Positions 53,590 to 63,857 of a DNA stretch of 64,000 bases are shown piece by piece. A program made the translations under genes and the position numbers. The notes under the pieces are model-generated. The model saw only the letters and a list, made by a program, of their open reading frames with translations, was not told the origin of the DNA and did not search any database. Position 1 is the first letter of the stretch. Every line of letters begins with the position of its first letter. The stretch is taken from positions 219,501 through 283,500 of the forward strand of contig JAOPHQ010003696.1 of the NCBI GenBank assembly GCA_030340625.1, read 5' to 3'. Origin of the DNA: Merluccius polli (lineage: Eukaryota; Chordata; Actinopteri; Gadiformes; Merlucciidae).

Positions 53590-55068
53590 ATGGAAGACTG
53601 TGATACATTCCTCACCATGGTGTCCACCACAAAAAACAATCTGGGTGGTGTTCGATTGTACCTCTTCTTCCAAGGAACTTCCCTGAACTCTGAGCTGCTG
53701 CAGGGTCCTGACGTTACGAACACCTTGTTGGGTATACTCTTCAGATTCTGACAGGAACCAGTAGCAGTGATGGGGGACATCGAAGGAATGTTCCATCAAG
53801 TAAGAATACGTAAACAGGATGTGGACTTCCTCAGATTCCTGTGGTGGCCAGATGCGACACCAACCAACCACTAGCAGAGTACCGAATGATGGTGCATCTC
53901 TCTCGGTCTCATCCCTGAGCAGTGCCAATTTCGCACTGAAGTTGACAGCTGATGATAATGAAGGAAAGTGTAGCACTGAAGTTCTCAACACCATACGTCA
54001 CAACTTTTATGTAGACGACTGTCTGAAATCTGTCCCAAATGAGAGCAAAGCAATCTGTCTGATGAAAAAGCTCAGATCAGTATGCACCACAGGTGGATTT
54101 AAGCTCACCAAATGGACCAGTAACAGTTGTGCAGTCCTTGCCTCTGTTCCAATTGAAGAGAGAGCAAAAGAGGTCAAAGATCTAGACCTCGACAAAGACA
54201 AACTGCCCATAGAAGGAGCTCTTGGCATGCGATGGGATATTGAGTCAGACATGTTCTTCTTCTCGATCACCCCAAAACAACCATCAGTCACCCGCAGAAG
54301 CATTTTGTCTGTGTTAAACTCAGTATACGATCCTCTTGGGTTCCTAACACCAGTCATGCTGACCGGAAAAGGAATACTGCAGGACCTGTGCAAGCTAAAT
54401 TGTGGATGGGATGAATCGATACCAACTGCTTACACAGATAAATGGAAGGAGTGGCTGAAAGATCTTAACCTGATTTCCAGCCTAAGAATCAGAAGATGCC
54501 TTAGGCCACCAGATTTTGAAGCTACTGGAGCACAGATGCACCACTTCTGTGATGCAAGTGAGCGAGGTTATGGGACAGTCAGCTATCTGAAACTGACTAG
54601 TGATGGTGGACTACCTCACATTGCGTTTGTGATTGGGAAGGCAAGAGTTACATCTTTAAAGGTGGTGACAATCCCAAGGCTGGAGCTTGCCAGCGCAGTC
54701 CTTGCTGCTAGGATAGACAGGATGCTGAAGAGCGAGCTTGAGTTAACCCTCAGAGACAGTGCATCAAGAGGCATGAAAGCTGAGACCTTCCTTCAAGAAG
54801 GACACTGGCTGAGAGGGCCAGATTTCCTGATGCAACCTGAAACAGATGGGCCAGTGATCCAAGTACCACCCACAATGTCCGACGGTGACCGAGAGGTCAC
54901 GAAGGTGGCTGTGGCTTTCACTACAAGTGCACTGCAGAATCAAAGTCCACTGACTCGTTTTATTGAGCGCTTTTCATCATGGGACAAATTGATTCGATCG
55001 GCAGCCTGGCTCTTAAAAATCAAAGAAAATCTGAGACAATTGAACTTAAAAGAGAAAATTAGTGACTC
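53590..55068 (+). pseudogene. BEL/Pao reverse transcriptase and partial RNase H
   Basis: An early frame carries VMGDIEGMFHQVRI (first catalytic Asp) and DVDFLRFLWW; from 53819 the long frame shows HNFYVDDCLKSVP with catalytic YVDD at residues 64-67. CTTGGFKLTKWTSNS, SVYDPLGFLTPVMLTG and the RNase H MHHFCDASERGYGTV with IPRLELASAVLAAR follow. RNase H is internally deleted: SELELTL runs directly into RDSASRGMKAETFL, skipping the D-S-x-x-V region. A stop lies in the early part near 53751. The last residues before 55069 (LKEKISDS) are followed by the L2 insertion. Confidence 0.87.
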
Positions 55069-55079
55069 AATGTCTACAG

Positions 55080-55397
55080 CAGGGATTCCCAGGGGGTGCA
55101 CGAGAGGAAAAATGTAATGGCGGTCTGGTGTAATATTACACAATTACAGTGCGGTTTTTTAAGTGTGATTTTTCCATACAATAAAAAAATATGATCATAG
55201 CATTATATTGAAACTTTGTTGATGTTGTTATTGTCATGCGTGTTCTGGTTATTTGCGCATGATTAAACATGAGTCTTTATATGGCGATAAAACAAAGCTT
55301 TGTTGCGTTTTTTTTTTTGGAAGTGGGGATTGGGGGTGCGCCAACCCGGTTGGGATGTAGAAGGGGGTGCGCAGGAAAAAAAGTTTGGGAACCGCTG
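55080..55397. mobile_element. hAT MITE in the L2 copy
   Basis: Ends CAGGGATTCCCAG and, read inward from the right, CAGCGGTTCCCAAAC are inverted. Flanks GTCTACAG (55072-55079) and GCCTACAG (55398-55405) match at 7 of 8. Typical hAT end and TSD length; no coding capacity. Confidence 0.85.
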
Positions 55398-55405
55398 GCC
55401 TACAG

Positions 55406-56064
55406 ATATAGCTACTCTAGATGGCATTACCTTGGCCTCTAGCACCACTGTCAGGAATCTTGGAGTTATCTTTGATCAGGATCTGTCATTTAATTCCCAC
55501 ATAAAGCAGACCTCTAGGACTGCCTTTTTTTCATTTACGTAATATTACAAAAATCAGACGCATCCTATCAAAGACAGATGTAGAAAAACTAATCCATGCA
55601 TTTGTTACTTCAAGGCTGGATTACTGCAACTCTTTATTATCAGGTTGCCCTAATAAGTCCATTAAGACGCTCCAATTAATTCAAAACGCTGCAGCACGAG
55701 TACTGACAGGAACTAGGAAAAGAGATCACATCTCTCCTGTACTAGCTTCTCTGCATTGGCTCCCTGTAAAATTTAGAATATAATTTAAAATCCTCCTCCT
55801 CACCTATAAAGCTCTTCATGGTCAGGCCCCTTCATATCTCAAAGAGCTCATAGTACCCTATTACCCCACTAGAACACTGCGTTCCCTGAATGCAGGGCTA
55901 CTGGTGGTTCCTATAGTTTCTAAAAGTAGAACAGGAGCCAGAGCCTTCAGTTACCAAGCTCCTCTTCAGTGGAACCAGCTTCCAGTTGTGGTTCGGGAGG
56001 CAGACACCCTCTCCACATTTAAGAGTAGGCTTAAGACATTCCTCTTTGATAAAGCTTATAGTTA
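55406..56064 (+). pseudogene. L2 ORF2 C-terminal region
   Basis: Frames read LDGITLASSTTVRNLGVIF, DQDLSFNSHIKQTSRTAFF, then after a shift SRLDYCNSLLSGCPNKSIKT, LQLIQNAAARVLTGTRKRDH, HWLPVKFRI, ILLLTYKALHGQAPSYLKEL and APLQWNQLPVVVREADTLST. This is the thumb and C-terminal part of an L2 (Maui-type) ORF2. A T-run frameshift near 55528 and a stop near 55780 break it. RT catalytic motifs are not present because the copy is 5'-truncated. Confidence 0.9.
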
Positions 56065-56445
56065 GTGCTGGATCAGGTGAGTCCTGAACCATCCCTTAGT
56101 TATGCTGCTATAGGTCTATACTATCGGGGGATTTCCCATGGTGCACTGAGCTCCTCTCTCCCTCTCTCTTTCTGCACACATTCATGTCCCATTAATGCAT
56201 GTTACTAACACTTCTTCCCTGGAGTTCTTGTGTTTTCTCGTCTCGCAGGTTCTCATGGATCCTGGTGGAGCCTTCTGCCATGGTCCTGCTTGACTGCCAT
56301 TGCTAATATCCGTGATATTATTGTCATTATTAAGTATTATCATTGCTACAGTTACTGTTGTTGCTGCTCGCTGTCCCCCATCATTGCTGCTGTCGTCATC
56401 ATCTTCTTCATGTTCATTAGTGTATTGATATAGTTGTTGTGTGTG

Positions 56446-56448
<3 letters not shown>

Positions 56449-56477
<29 letters not shown>
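56449..56477. repeat. (CT)n microsatellite in the L2 3' UTR
   Basis: CT repeat of about 29 bp. Confidence 0.95.
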
Positions 56478-56481
<4 letters not shown>

Positions 56482-56614
56482 CAACTGGTCAAGGCAGATG
56501 ACCACCCACCTAGAGCCGAAGGGTCTGTCCGAGGTTTCTGCCTTTTAACAGGCAGTTTTTCCTTGCCCCCGTCGCCAAGTGCTTGCTCATGGTGGTACTG
56601 TTGGGTCTCTGTAA

Positions 56615-57366
56615 AGGCCGCAGTATACTCGTCGTTCCCAAGCTGTCGCGCGCCATTGTGACTTCAAAATGACGTAGATCTCGCCGGCGCGACAGGATTT
56701 TGGCCCGTTCGCGCCGCGTCGCGCACCTCTCTTTTTTTTTCAGCGGCGCGCGACAAAGCGGAAACAAACACGGACGATTTCGAAGGCACATTTTAATGCG
56801 CCTTATTGCTAAGGCTTCTTTCTTTATATGTTCTATTTCATTGTGTGGTGTGGGCCTATATTCTTTCGCTAATAAACCGTGGTTTTACGTAAGTGCTGTC
56901 TACTGTTGTTGTGGTCAAAGACGAGTGGAATTACGTGGCTGAAAAACTATCTCAAAGCGGCATTAAGTTATACAATAAAAGTAGATAATCACTAAGTTAT
57001 TAAGATGGATGCTTACAAACACTATTCATATGAGAACTGCTGCCATACACTGGACTGTTGATGGCTGACCAGGTGGGGCAGTGATGTAGAATAATAGCAA
57101 TGTAAAGTAATAGGCAGCCATAATGCTGTATAGTGAGAGACATCCCGGTGAACTATTCTAATGAAGACACAGGGGTGCCAGTATTAGCATATCTCTTCTT
57201 CTACTACGTAGAAATAGCAGAGTCGGTAGCCTTTCCCCAGTGGCGCCACCTCTGTTCAGGAGAAGACTGCAACTACTGCCACCAGCGCGAGTATAAATAG
57301 TTACCGTGCTCCTGTGACGTCACATTGTCGCGCGACAGCTTGGGAACGGCGAGTATACTGCGGCCT
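56615..57366. mobile_element. Harbinger-like element, long perfect TIRs, TAA TSD
   Basis: Left end AGGCCGCAGTATACTCGTCG and right end its near-perfect complement extend about 38 bp, to GCTGTCGCGCG. TAA flanks both sides (56612-56614, 57367-57369). A 3-bp TAA target is the PIF/Harbinger preference. Removing it restores a normal L2 3' UTR. The 752-bp body has no transposase. Confidence 0.88.
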
Positions 57367-57480
57367 TAAATGTTATAAGGAGTTCGGTCTAGACCTGCTC
57401 CATTTGAAAAGTGCCCTGAGATAACTTCTGTTATGAATTTGCGCTATACAAATAAAATTGAATTGAAATTGAATTGACTC

Positions 57481-58800
57481 GGACACACAGTTGTCTGTGG
57501 AGGATCTAGCCAAGGCTAAGCAATCACTCGTGTCCTATGTCCAACAACAATCCTTCCAAGATGAGGTGACCTCACTACAAAAGGGTTTGCCCATAAAGAG
57601 AAGTAGTAGGATCTATAAGCTAGATCCCATCCTCCAGAATGGAATCCTGGGAGTTGGAGGCAGACTAAGTAAGCTGGAAATGCCAGAGGAAACCAAACAT
57701 CCTGCCATTCTGCCAAAGGACAACCACCTGTCAAAGATACTCCTATACCACACCCACGCTTATCGTGGATCATTGTGGAAGAAATCAAATGATTGCAAAA
57801 CTCAGAACAAAATACTGGATCATTAGAGCAAACTCTGCTGCGAAAAGGATAACACGGGATTGTGTACTCTGCAGGAGATGGCATGGCACAGCAATGACAC
57901 AAAAAATGTCTGACCTACCTCTACACAGGATAACAACTGACTTGCCACATTTTACCCATACTGGACTGGACTACTTTGGTCCCATAGAAGTCAGGCGTGG
58001 CCGCAGCAAAGTAAAAAGGTATGGAGCTTTGTTTATGTGCCTCGCAAGCAGAGCTGTACACCTTGAGATGGCGTACTCAATGGATACAGACTCCTGCATT
58101 TCTGCACTCCGACAATTTATCTGTAGACGAGGCCAAGTAAAAGAGATTGTTTCTGACAACGGTACACATTTCATTGGGACAGAACGGGAGCTTCGAGAAG
58201 CACTTACTCATCTTAACCTCAGTAAAATCCAGCATTCGATTCAAGCTGAAGGTATCAAATGGACATTCAGTCCACCCTATGGTCCTCAACATGGAGGCGT
58301 ATGGGAGCGGCTCATCTGGATAATCAAAAGGATCCTCTACTCCATCACAAGGGAACAGACCCTAGATGACGAGAGTCTCCAAACAGCTTTATGTGAGGTA
58401 GAGGCGATCATGAATGACCGGCCCATCACAGTCTTATCTCAGGATGTGAAAGATCCAGAACCTCTGACACCCAACCACCTGCTTCAAATGAAACAAATAC
58501 CTACTCTTCCACCTGGAATCTTTGACAAAAGTGATACCTATTCCAGAAGAAGATGGAGACCCAATACATAGCTGATCTCTTCTGGACGCTGGACACGAGA
58601 GTACCTCCCATTGCTACAAGAGAGCATGGAGACATAGTGCTGATTATTGATGAAGGCTCACCACGAACTCCTGGCCCATGGGCAGAATCACAGTAATCTT
58701 CCCTGACAAAAAAGGACATATACGTCGGGTCAACATCAGGACACAAAATAGCACCTTGGAAAGGCCCATCACAAAGCTGTGTTCTACAAGACATGACCTG
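57481..58800 (+). pseudogene. BEL/Pao integrase
   Basis: Pol resumes after the L2 with LSVEDLAKAKQSLVSYVQQQ, GILGVGGRLSKLEM and KHPAILPKDNHLSKIL. A frameshift near 57770 precedes RDCVLCRRWHGTAMTQKMSD (CxxC). The core has GLDYFGPIEVRRGRS (first Asp), EIVSDNGTHFIGTE (second Asp) and PPYGPQHGGVWERLIWIIKR (Glu). From 58571 a second shift leads into the C-terminal domain, recognisable as SWPMGRI then FPDKKGHIRRVNIRT. All three catalytic residues survive but the frame is broken at least twice. Confidence 0.9.
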
Positions 58801-59101
58801 ATGAGACAGGTCTGCCCTATGCCCTTTTTTTTATTATTTGACTCCTGAAAGGACTTTAGTTTAACCTTTTTTTTCTCTCTTTTTTCTCTTTCTCTCAAAC
58901 GAGGACCTGCGTTGAACCCTTTTGTTGAATTTTTATGAACTTGTTTCACAGAATGGACTTTTTAAATTAACTGGATTATTTTTTTGACTTATTTTTGAAA
59001 TTCTATGGACAATCTTGAATATTGTCACAAAGTACTCTTGAGTGTATGCTTCATTGTATGAATGTATGAATTGCCCTACACCGGTCAATTAGGGGCCGGA
59101 G

Positions 59102-59314
59102 TGTTGAAGCCAATCCACTGATTTGTGTTTTTCCTATACCATATCATATTTATCATATTCATGTGAGTAATTTATAATCATGCTGCCGCCTACATATCAA
59201 ATCATGATGAAATACGGTTGATTAAGTTGACGTGATATAACCAAAATGATTATGATGATGAAGCAATGATAATGTCAGGGGGGCGTCAACTCTATATGTA
59301 GACGTCACCTGAGC
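59102..59314 (+). repeat. 3' LTR of BEL/Pao element 2, truncated
   Basis: Matches the first about 215 bp of the 5' LTR, with around a dozen differences and a small GCTGAT-type indel. Homology ends at GAGC (59314), where TAGGGTGACC begins. The rest of the LTR was not found in the window. Confidence 0.85.
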
Positions 59315-60579
59315 TAGGGTGACCAGATATGAGTTTGAAAAAGAGGAAACATCAGCGCTGGAGGCAGGGGGGGGAGGTGTATCACATGTTCACATACAAA
59401 TGTGGCAGACTGTGGAAAAACCAGCCACAAGTCGTCCCAGAGGCATTTTGAGTTATTCACAGATTCTGAAAGTGTAGTTTCTAAGCTTTCCAACGATGTC
59501 TAACACATGGAAATCTGATAATATTTGAAGAAGTTGTGGCCATTTGAAAGTATGCACATCTCAAAACCTTTCAGTGAGAAAACAGCTCTTGAAGATTTGC
59601 AATTCTCGCCTCACTTCATGGCTGGGGAACACAATGGTGCTCATTTGCATCTCATTTAGATAAGCCCTACCCCCTACAGATGTCACTGACTGTCACTGAT
59701 CTGGTATCTGTTAGCCTGCAGGGCAGAAAGTGTTGTAGTGGTTTGAACAGTGGTTATCAAAAGCAGTTATTAATGTTGATGTAGTGTTATTGTCATTTTA
59801 GTGGACTGATCAGAATTAGAAGTTACTTTGTTAAAATGGAATTGCTTTTATTACAAAAAGCCCCTGAATATCATTCAATAATACACAGGATAAGATGTTA
59901 CATTCCATTGTGCTATAATCCAAGGTATAAACCACATCTACAACCATATCTGTGTAACACTCTGTAAAGCGTAAAGGAGAGAATAATAATAGTATACAGA
60001 CATTTTAGCTCAACCCTTAATTCTTTGCCCCCCATAAGCACGCCATATGGCAACAGTGTCACCTGACTCTGGATGTATTCATCCAAACTGTTCCTCAAGT
60101 AGGCTAGTTGCCAAATCATTAGCATCACAGTCAATTCAAGCAATTCAAGCATTATTCAAATTAATAGCAGATGCTCACATTACCAGGTCAGCTGTAGATT
60201 AGTGATGTTCTCCAATGTAAGGGCGTGTTCAGACCTAGCGTTTTTTGTGATAGGGAAAAGTTGAGCCGGCCGTTTTTTCAGTAAAAAAAAAAGCTGGCAG
60301 CATTTTTTGTCCTGAAAGAGCCGAGAGCGTATTTTCTATTGCAACGAACCCATTCTAGACCCCGACGTTACTAGCCTACTATGTATCCAGGCTATTAGAC
60401 ATGTCATATATCTCCACATGTTCAGTAATTAATACTACTAATCGTTACTAGCCTACTACGTATCCAGGCTATTAGACATGTCATATATCTCCACATGTTC
60501 AGTAATTAATACTACTAATCGTTACTAGCCTACTACGTATCCAGGCTATTAGACATGTCATATATCTCCGCATGTTCAG

Positions 60580-61093
60580 TAGCCTAGAAATCTAGATGCC
60601 CCTAGCGGCAGCAAATTTATTTTGCAGCCAGGGGGGTCTAGCACTTCTCCGTCGTTTTTCTGTGCTGGAAACAGAAAATCTGTCAGCCCAATCACATCGT
60701 GAGGGGCGGAGTCGGAAGCCGGGCTACCATGACGACAGAGTTGCGACGGTTCCGTGTTAGAGGTAAACAATGGCTGCTGCTGCTGGCGAACAGCTGTCTT
60801 TTGACTTGGCTTTGGCCGCGACTCTTCAAGACTTGAAGTTAACATTTTCTTTGAGAAAAGAGCGGCACTGAAGTCTTTCCTCGAAGAGAAATATGTATTC
60901 GGAGTTTTGATTAATTACGTAGTCAGAGCCATCGCTCTGACTACGTCACCTTCTTCGTTGCGCTGATTGGTTGTAGCGCTATCCTATTGCGTGCAGAGGG
61001 AACTTGAAAGACAACCGTTTATCCCGCCCACACTGCCAATGGAGCAGTGCCAGACCCTACATCTTTCTGATGTGGGTCTGGCTTGCCAGGCTA
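60580..61093. mobile_element. hAT-like MITE inside the 77-bp array
   Basis: Ends TAGCCTAGAAATCTAG and, inward from the right, TAGCCTGGCAAGCCAG are imperfectly inverted. Flanks CATGTTCAG (60571-60579) and CATGTCCAG (61094-61102) match at 8 of 9. It includes a short palindrome CAGAGCCATCGCTCTG near 60926. Confidence 0.8.
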
Positions 61094-61112
61094 CATGTCC
61101 AGTAATTAATAC

Positions 61113-61959
61113 TAGGGATGAGCGAGTACAACATTATCTGTATCTGTATCTGTTAACCATATGAATTATCTGTATCTGTACTCGGAGTGGGTGGGGCCTA
61201 ACCAGGAAGTGGGCGGGATTTAACCCGGAAGTGGGTTGGGTTGTCTTGAAATGAGCGAGGTTTTAACCTGTATGTTATTTTAAGCATGCAATTGATATGG
61301 GTTGATCAGAAATGGTTATTTATTGCTGATTAGAAAACTATTTACAGGACAGCATCAGCATTGAAAAAAAAAATCTGAAACTCTGACGACCGGCAGGGAG
61401 AGGGAGAGAGAGAGTGTGTGTGTGTGTGTAGCTTGATTTCCAATATGTATACCACTACTAGCTTTATTTTTTCACGAAATACAGCAAGAAAGTGTCGGAC
61501 ACCGTGCGTGAAGTAAAAAAAAACTGGTTAGAGCCAGGCAGCCAGATGACGGTTAAAAAAAGAAAAAGAAAAAAAAATCTCCGACAGGCAGAGACACAAC
61601 GCGAGTCGGCACCACGTCTGAACGAACCCACGTTTACCAGAAGTAATAACAAACCTGAAGCTGAAGAAACCCTAAACATTAACGGAAAACGACCCGCGAA
61701 CCTGAGTGACTGAGGGAAAGACAGAGAGCTGTTCTGTGTGTGAGTGATCAGAGCGGGACACAACAACACATCTGCATTGTGTAGGGGAGGGGCGCTGTAG
61801 CCTATCACAGAATGCTGACACAGTCAGCTAGCCAATGAGGATTTTCATTCAATCCGAGCACAGATATTGACTCGTATTACTCGTATAATACTCGTACTCG
61901 GCAAAAGTGCTTTATCCGTACCGGATACTCGTTTCAGCCGAGTATCTGGCTCAACTCTA
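61113..61959. mobile_element. hAT-like element with exact 8-bp TSD
   Basis: ATTAATAC occurs at 61105-61112 and 61960-61967. Ends TAGGGATGAGCGAGTAC and, inward from the right, TAGAGTTGAGCCAGATAC are inverted with mismatches. The 847-bp body has CTGTATCTGTATCTG, ACTCGTATTACTCGTATAAT and a (GT)n run at about 61412-61429, but no transposase. Confidence 0.85.
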
Positions 61960-62583
61960 ATTAATACTACTAATCGTTACTAGCCTACTACATATCCAGC
62001 CTATTAGACATTTCATATATCTCCACATGTTCAGTAATTAATACTACTAATCGCTCCACCGGCACATTCGTGAGTGATTTGTCCGCCATTGTTTCTTGTT
62101 TTGACAGCTGCTGAAAGACGAATTTTCTTGCAGAAAAAAATGCAGAGAGAGGCGTTTAAAAAAATGCCGGGGACTTTTTCCAAAAACGCTCTGTTACTGA
62201 CGCGGGGGCGCTGCATAAGTAGCCATGCGGTTCACTTCTAACGTGCAGCTGATTGGCCGAAAAAAGAACAAAAGAGCACCTGAATGGCCAAATGGCCAGT
62301 ATGGAAATTAACTATCGCTGCACACGCCCCAACAAAGACTAGAATTTGCTGAAACTACACCTGATTTCAAAGACAAAATGTATACTTTTAAAGCAACCAA
62401 TACTGCTGTCTGAAACATGGAGTGGCTTCTTCATGATCTCAACTAGCACATTCTGCCAAAAAACGGAAATCACTAATTTTGAAAAAAACGCTTCTTTGTT
62501 GATTTACGTGAATTTGTCCTGGGCGACTTGTGGCGGTTTTGTCTGTGCCCCGACACAAATGTGTCCACAGATATGGTGACTAG

Positions 62584-63179
62584 ATGTGAAAATGAGCTTT
62601 ATTGGCCCTTAACAACACTAACATAGAACATAGAAAAAACACTGCCTCAAAGTGCAAACGCACAGAAAATACAGGCCTAAAGTAAACGTTTTCAATGTTT
62701 GTCCCTATAAAACAATAACCTAAAAAAATAATTAAAAAGTGGCTATAATAATAAAGAGCTTTGTGTGGATCACGACCAAGACGAAAGCATGGATTTTTTT
62801 TTTTTAGTTCATCCGTGAACTTGCATTCACGTTTCGGCATAGCTGCAGAGATGCCGCCGGTACATGCGCTCTCTTTGATAAACAAGGAACCTGCTCGCGC
62901 CTACTGAGGTGCAGACTGACCAATTAAAAGCTCACAGAAAAGGCTATCGACCAATGACGGTAGCTCTACAGTCAGACCGTATGCAGGTACACAACTCCCC
63001 CTACTCACTGCCACTCAAAGCAAAGTGAACAGAGCTGAGTAGCGGGAGGGCGTGACTAGTTTGGGAGCAAATGAAATGGAAATTCTGATGTTGCATGTTT
63101 GAAAACAAAATCCAGTACGATTTCGAAAATCCGCCCAGACATTTTTTTAGGTCTCAAAAAGAGGACATGTCCTCTAGTA
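62584..63179. other. Unannotated DNA with a transposon-end-like stretch
   Basis: No gene seen. AGACATTTTTTTAGGTCTCA and AAAAGAGGACATGTCCTCTAG near 63136-63176 resemble the end of the TAGGGTGACC fish repeat family. Confidence 0.4.
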
Positions 63180-63345
63180 CAGTCCCCCACCCACCACCCC
63201 ATGGAGACTGTGTCTGTCCCCCGACCGCCTACATTATTTAAAGAAATAAAAACAAGAGGAGTTAACCATGAAAACCTAATAAAAATTAAAACCAACTCTT
63301 CAGTAGCACAAAATAAAAGAATGAAATGTGGACTGTTAAATATCA
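63180..63345 (+). pseudogene. LINE ORF2 N-terminal fragment, cut by a Harbinger insertion
   Basis: The frame reads TLFKEIKTRGVNHENLIKIK, then NKRMKCGLLNIR. The last residues match the start of LINE endonuclease domains, where relatives read G-L-L-N-I-R-S-L-S. The frame is broken exactly at 63346 by GGGGCCGTATTC, the start of a Harbinger element. The continuation is not in the window. Clade uncertain (CR1/L2-like). Confidence 0.6.
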
Positions 63346-63857
63346 GGGGCCGTATTCACAAAGGATCTTAGCGCTAAAAGTAGCTCCTAACTGGCGAATT
63401 TAGGAGAAACTCCGAAAAATAATGGGCGTGTCAGTCTTAAATTTAGGACTCTTAATTTTTTTCACTAAGAGCAATTCACAAAGTATTTTAGGCCTAAAAA
63501 TAACACCTAAGTCTAGGAGAGCCTAAAAGTCCTCGAGAGGACTCCTAACTCACTAAGACCTATTCACAAAGAATCGTAAAATGGCTGTGAGATGAAATGT
63601 TTTGGAGACAGTGGAAGACTGTGAATTGATCAAGAGATATATGCTAAATCGTGAGGGTATAAAACTTGTTGTGGAATTAGTGCGGGATGCAATAACATCC
63701 CCGACTAACAGGAATAACTCGATTAGGAAATAAAATGTTTGGCAACACTACGATATTTAGCAACAGGGAAAATGCAAGTTTGCAATGCCGACGATTTAGG
63801 AATATCGCAACCATCAGTCAGCCATAAACCGAACCACCAACACGCTCTGTAGACCAC
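63346..63857 (+). mobile_element. PIF/Harbinger transposon, left part with transposase remnant
   Basis: GGGGCCGTATTCACAAAG at 63346 is a Harbinger-style end. ATTCACAAAG words recur at 63353, 63474 and 63571 as subterminal repeats. Transposase-like sequence follows (63590-63850). The right end is not seen before the LINE-tail-like stretch at 63858. Confidence 0.7.
63590..63850 (+). pseudogene. HARBI1-like transposase N-terminal remnant
   Basis: One frame reads DCELIKRYMLNREGIKLVVE then LVRDAI. After a stop and a shift another reads ATLRYLATGKMQVCNADDLG then ISQPSVS. The second is the helix-turn-helix region of PIF/Harbinger transposases (A-L-R-F-L-A-T-G...D-x-x-G-I-S-Q-x-x-V-S-R). The catalytic DDE part is absent. 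It would have bound transposon ends together with a Myb-like partner. Stops make it inactive. Confidence 0.7.

Larger units (their letters stand above)
55069..57474 (+). mobile_element. L2 LINE, 5'-truncated, inserted in BEL 2
   Basis: TGACTC at 55063-55068 and 57475-57480 is a candidate TSD. The LINE contains ORF2 C-terminal sequence and an L2-type 3' UTR (GGTCTAGACCTGCTCCATTT, GCGCTATACAAATAAAATTG) ending in the AATTGAATTGA tail. It carries a hAT MITE at 55080-55397 and a Harbinger-like element at 56615-57366. Confidence 0.88.
51926..59314 (+). mobile_element. BEL/Pao LTR retrotransposon 2, internally deleted and invaded
   Basis: LTR sequence TGTTGAAGCCAAT starts at 51926 and again at 59102 after the purine tract AGGGGCCGGAG. 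Between lie BEL-type RT/RNase H (about 53590-55068) and integrase (57481-58800). Gag and protease are missing; in their place at about 52990-53535 is repetitive DNA. An L2 copy occupies 55069-57474. The 3' LTR is cut at 59314 by another element. Confidence 0.88.
60367..62053. repeat. 77-bp tandem array, four copies, split by two transposons
   Basis: Units starting GTTACTAGCCTACTA begin at 60367, 60444, 60521 and 61976. Each contains ATCCAGGCTATTAGACATG and GTTCAGTAATTAATACTACT. The third unit is cut at 60579, continues at 61103-61112, is cut again and finishes at 61968-61975. Confidence 0.92.
60221..62330. mobile_element. GGGCGTGT-ended composite element
   Basis: AGGGCGTGTTCAG at 60220 and CACACGCCCC at 62321-62330 are weak inverted ends (about 9 of 10). 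The inside is the 77-bp tandem array and two hAT-like insertions. Without those, the element would be about 750 bp. Confidence 0.45.
59315..62583. mobile_element. TAGGGTGACC-ended element, right end unresolved
   Basis: It starts TAGGGTGACCAGATATGAG and continues with a fish-repeat-like body. GATATGGTGACTAG at about 62570-62583 is a possible inverted right end, but the LTR does not resume there. The true limit could lie further right; a related end with AAAAAGAGGACATGTCCTCT is at 63153-63176. Confidence 0.4.

Noticed and set aside
60367..60579. Regular 77-bp repeats considered as a CRISPR array
   Set aside because: The units are contiguous without unique spacers, the sequence is vertebrate-like, and the array is a tandem repeat cut by transposons.
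62580..62885. 101-residue minus-strand frame
   Set aside because: Repeat-flanked, AT-rich and lacks any recognisable motif or splice support.
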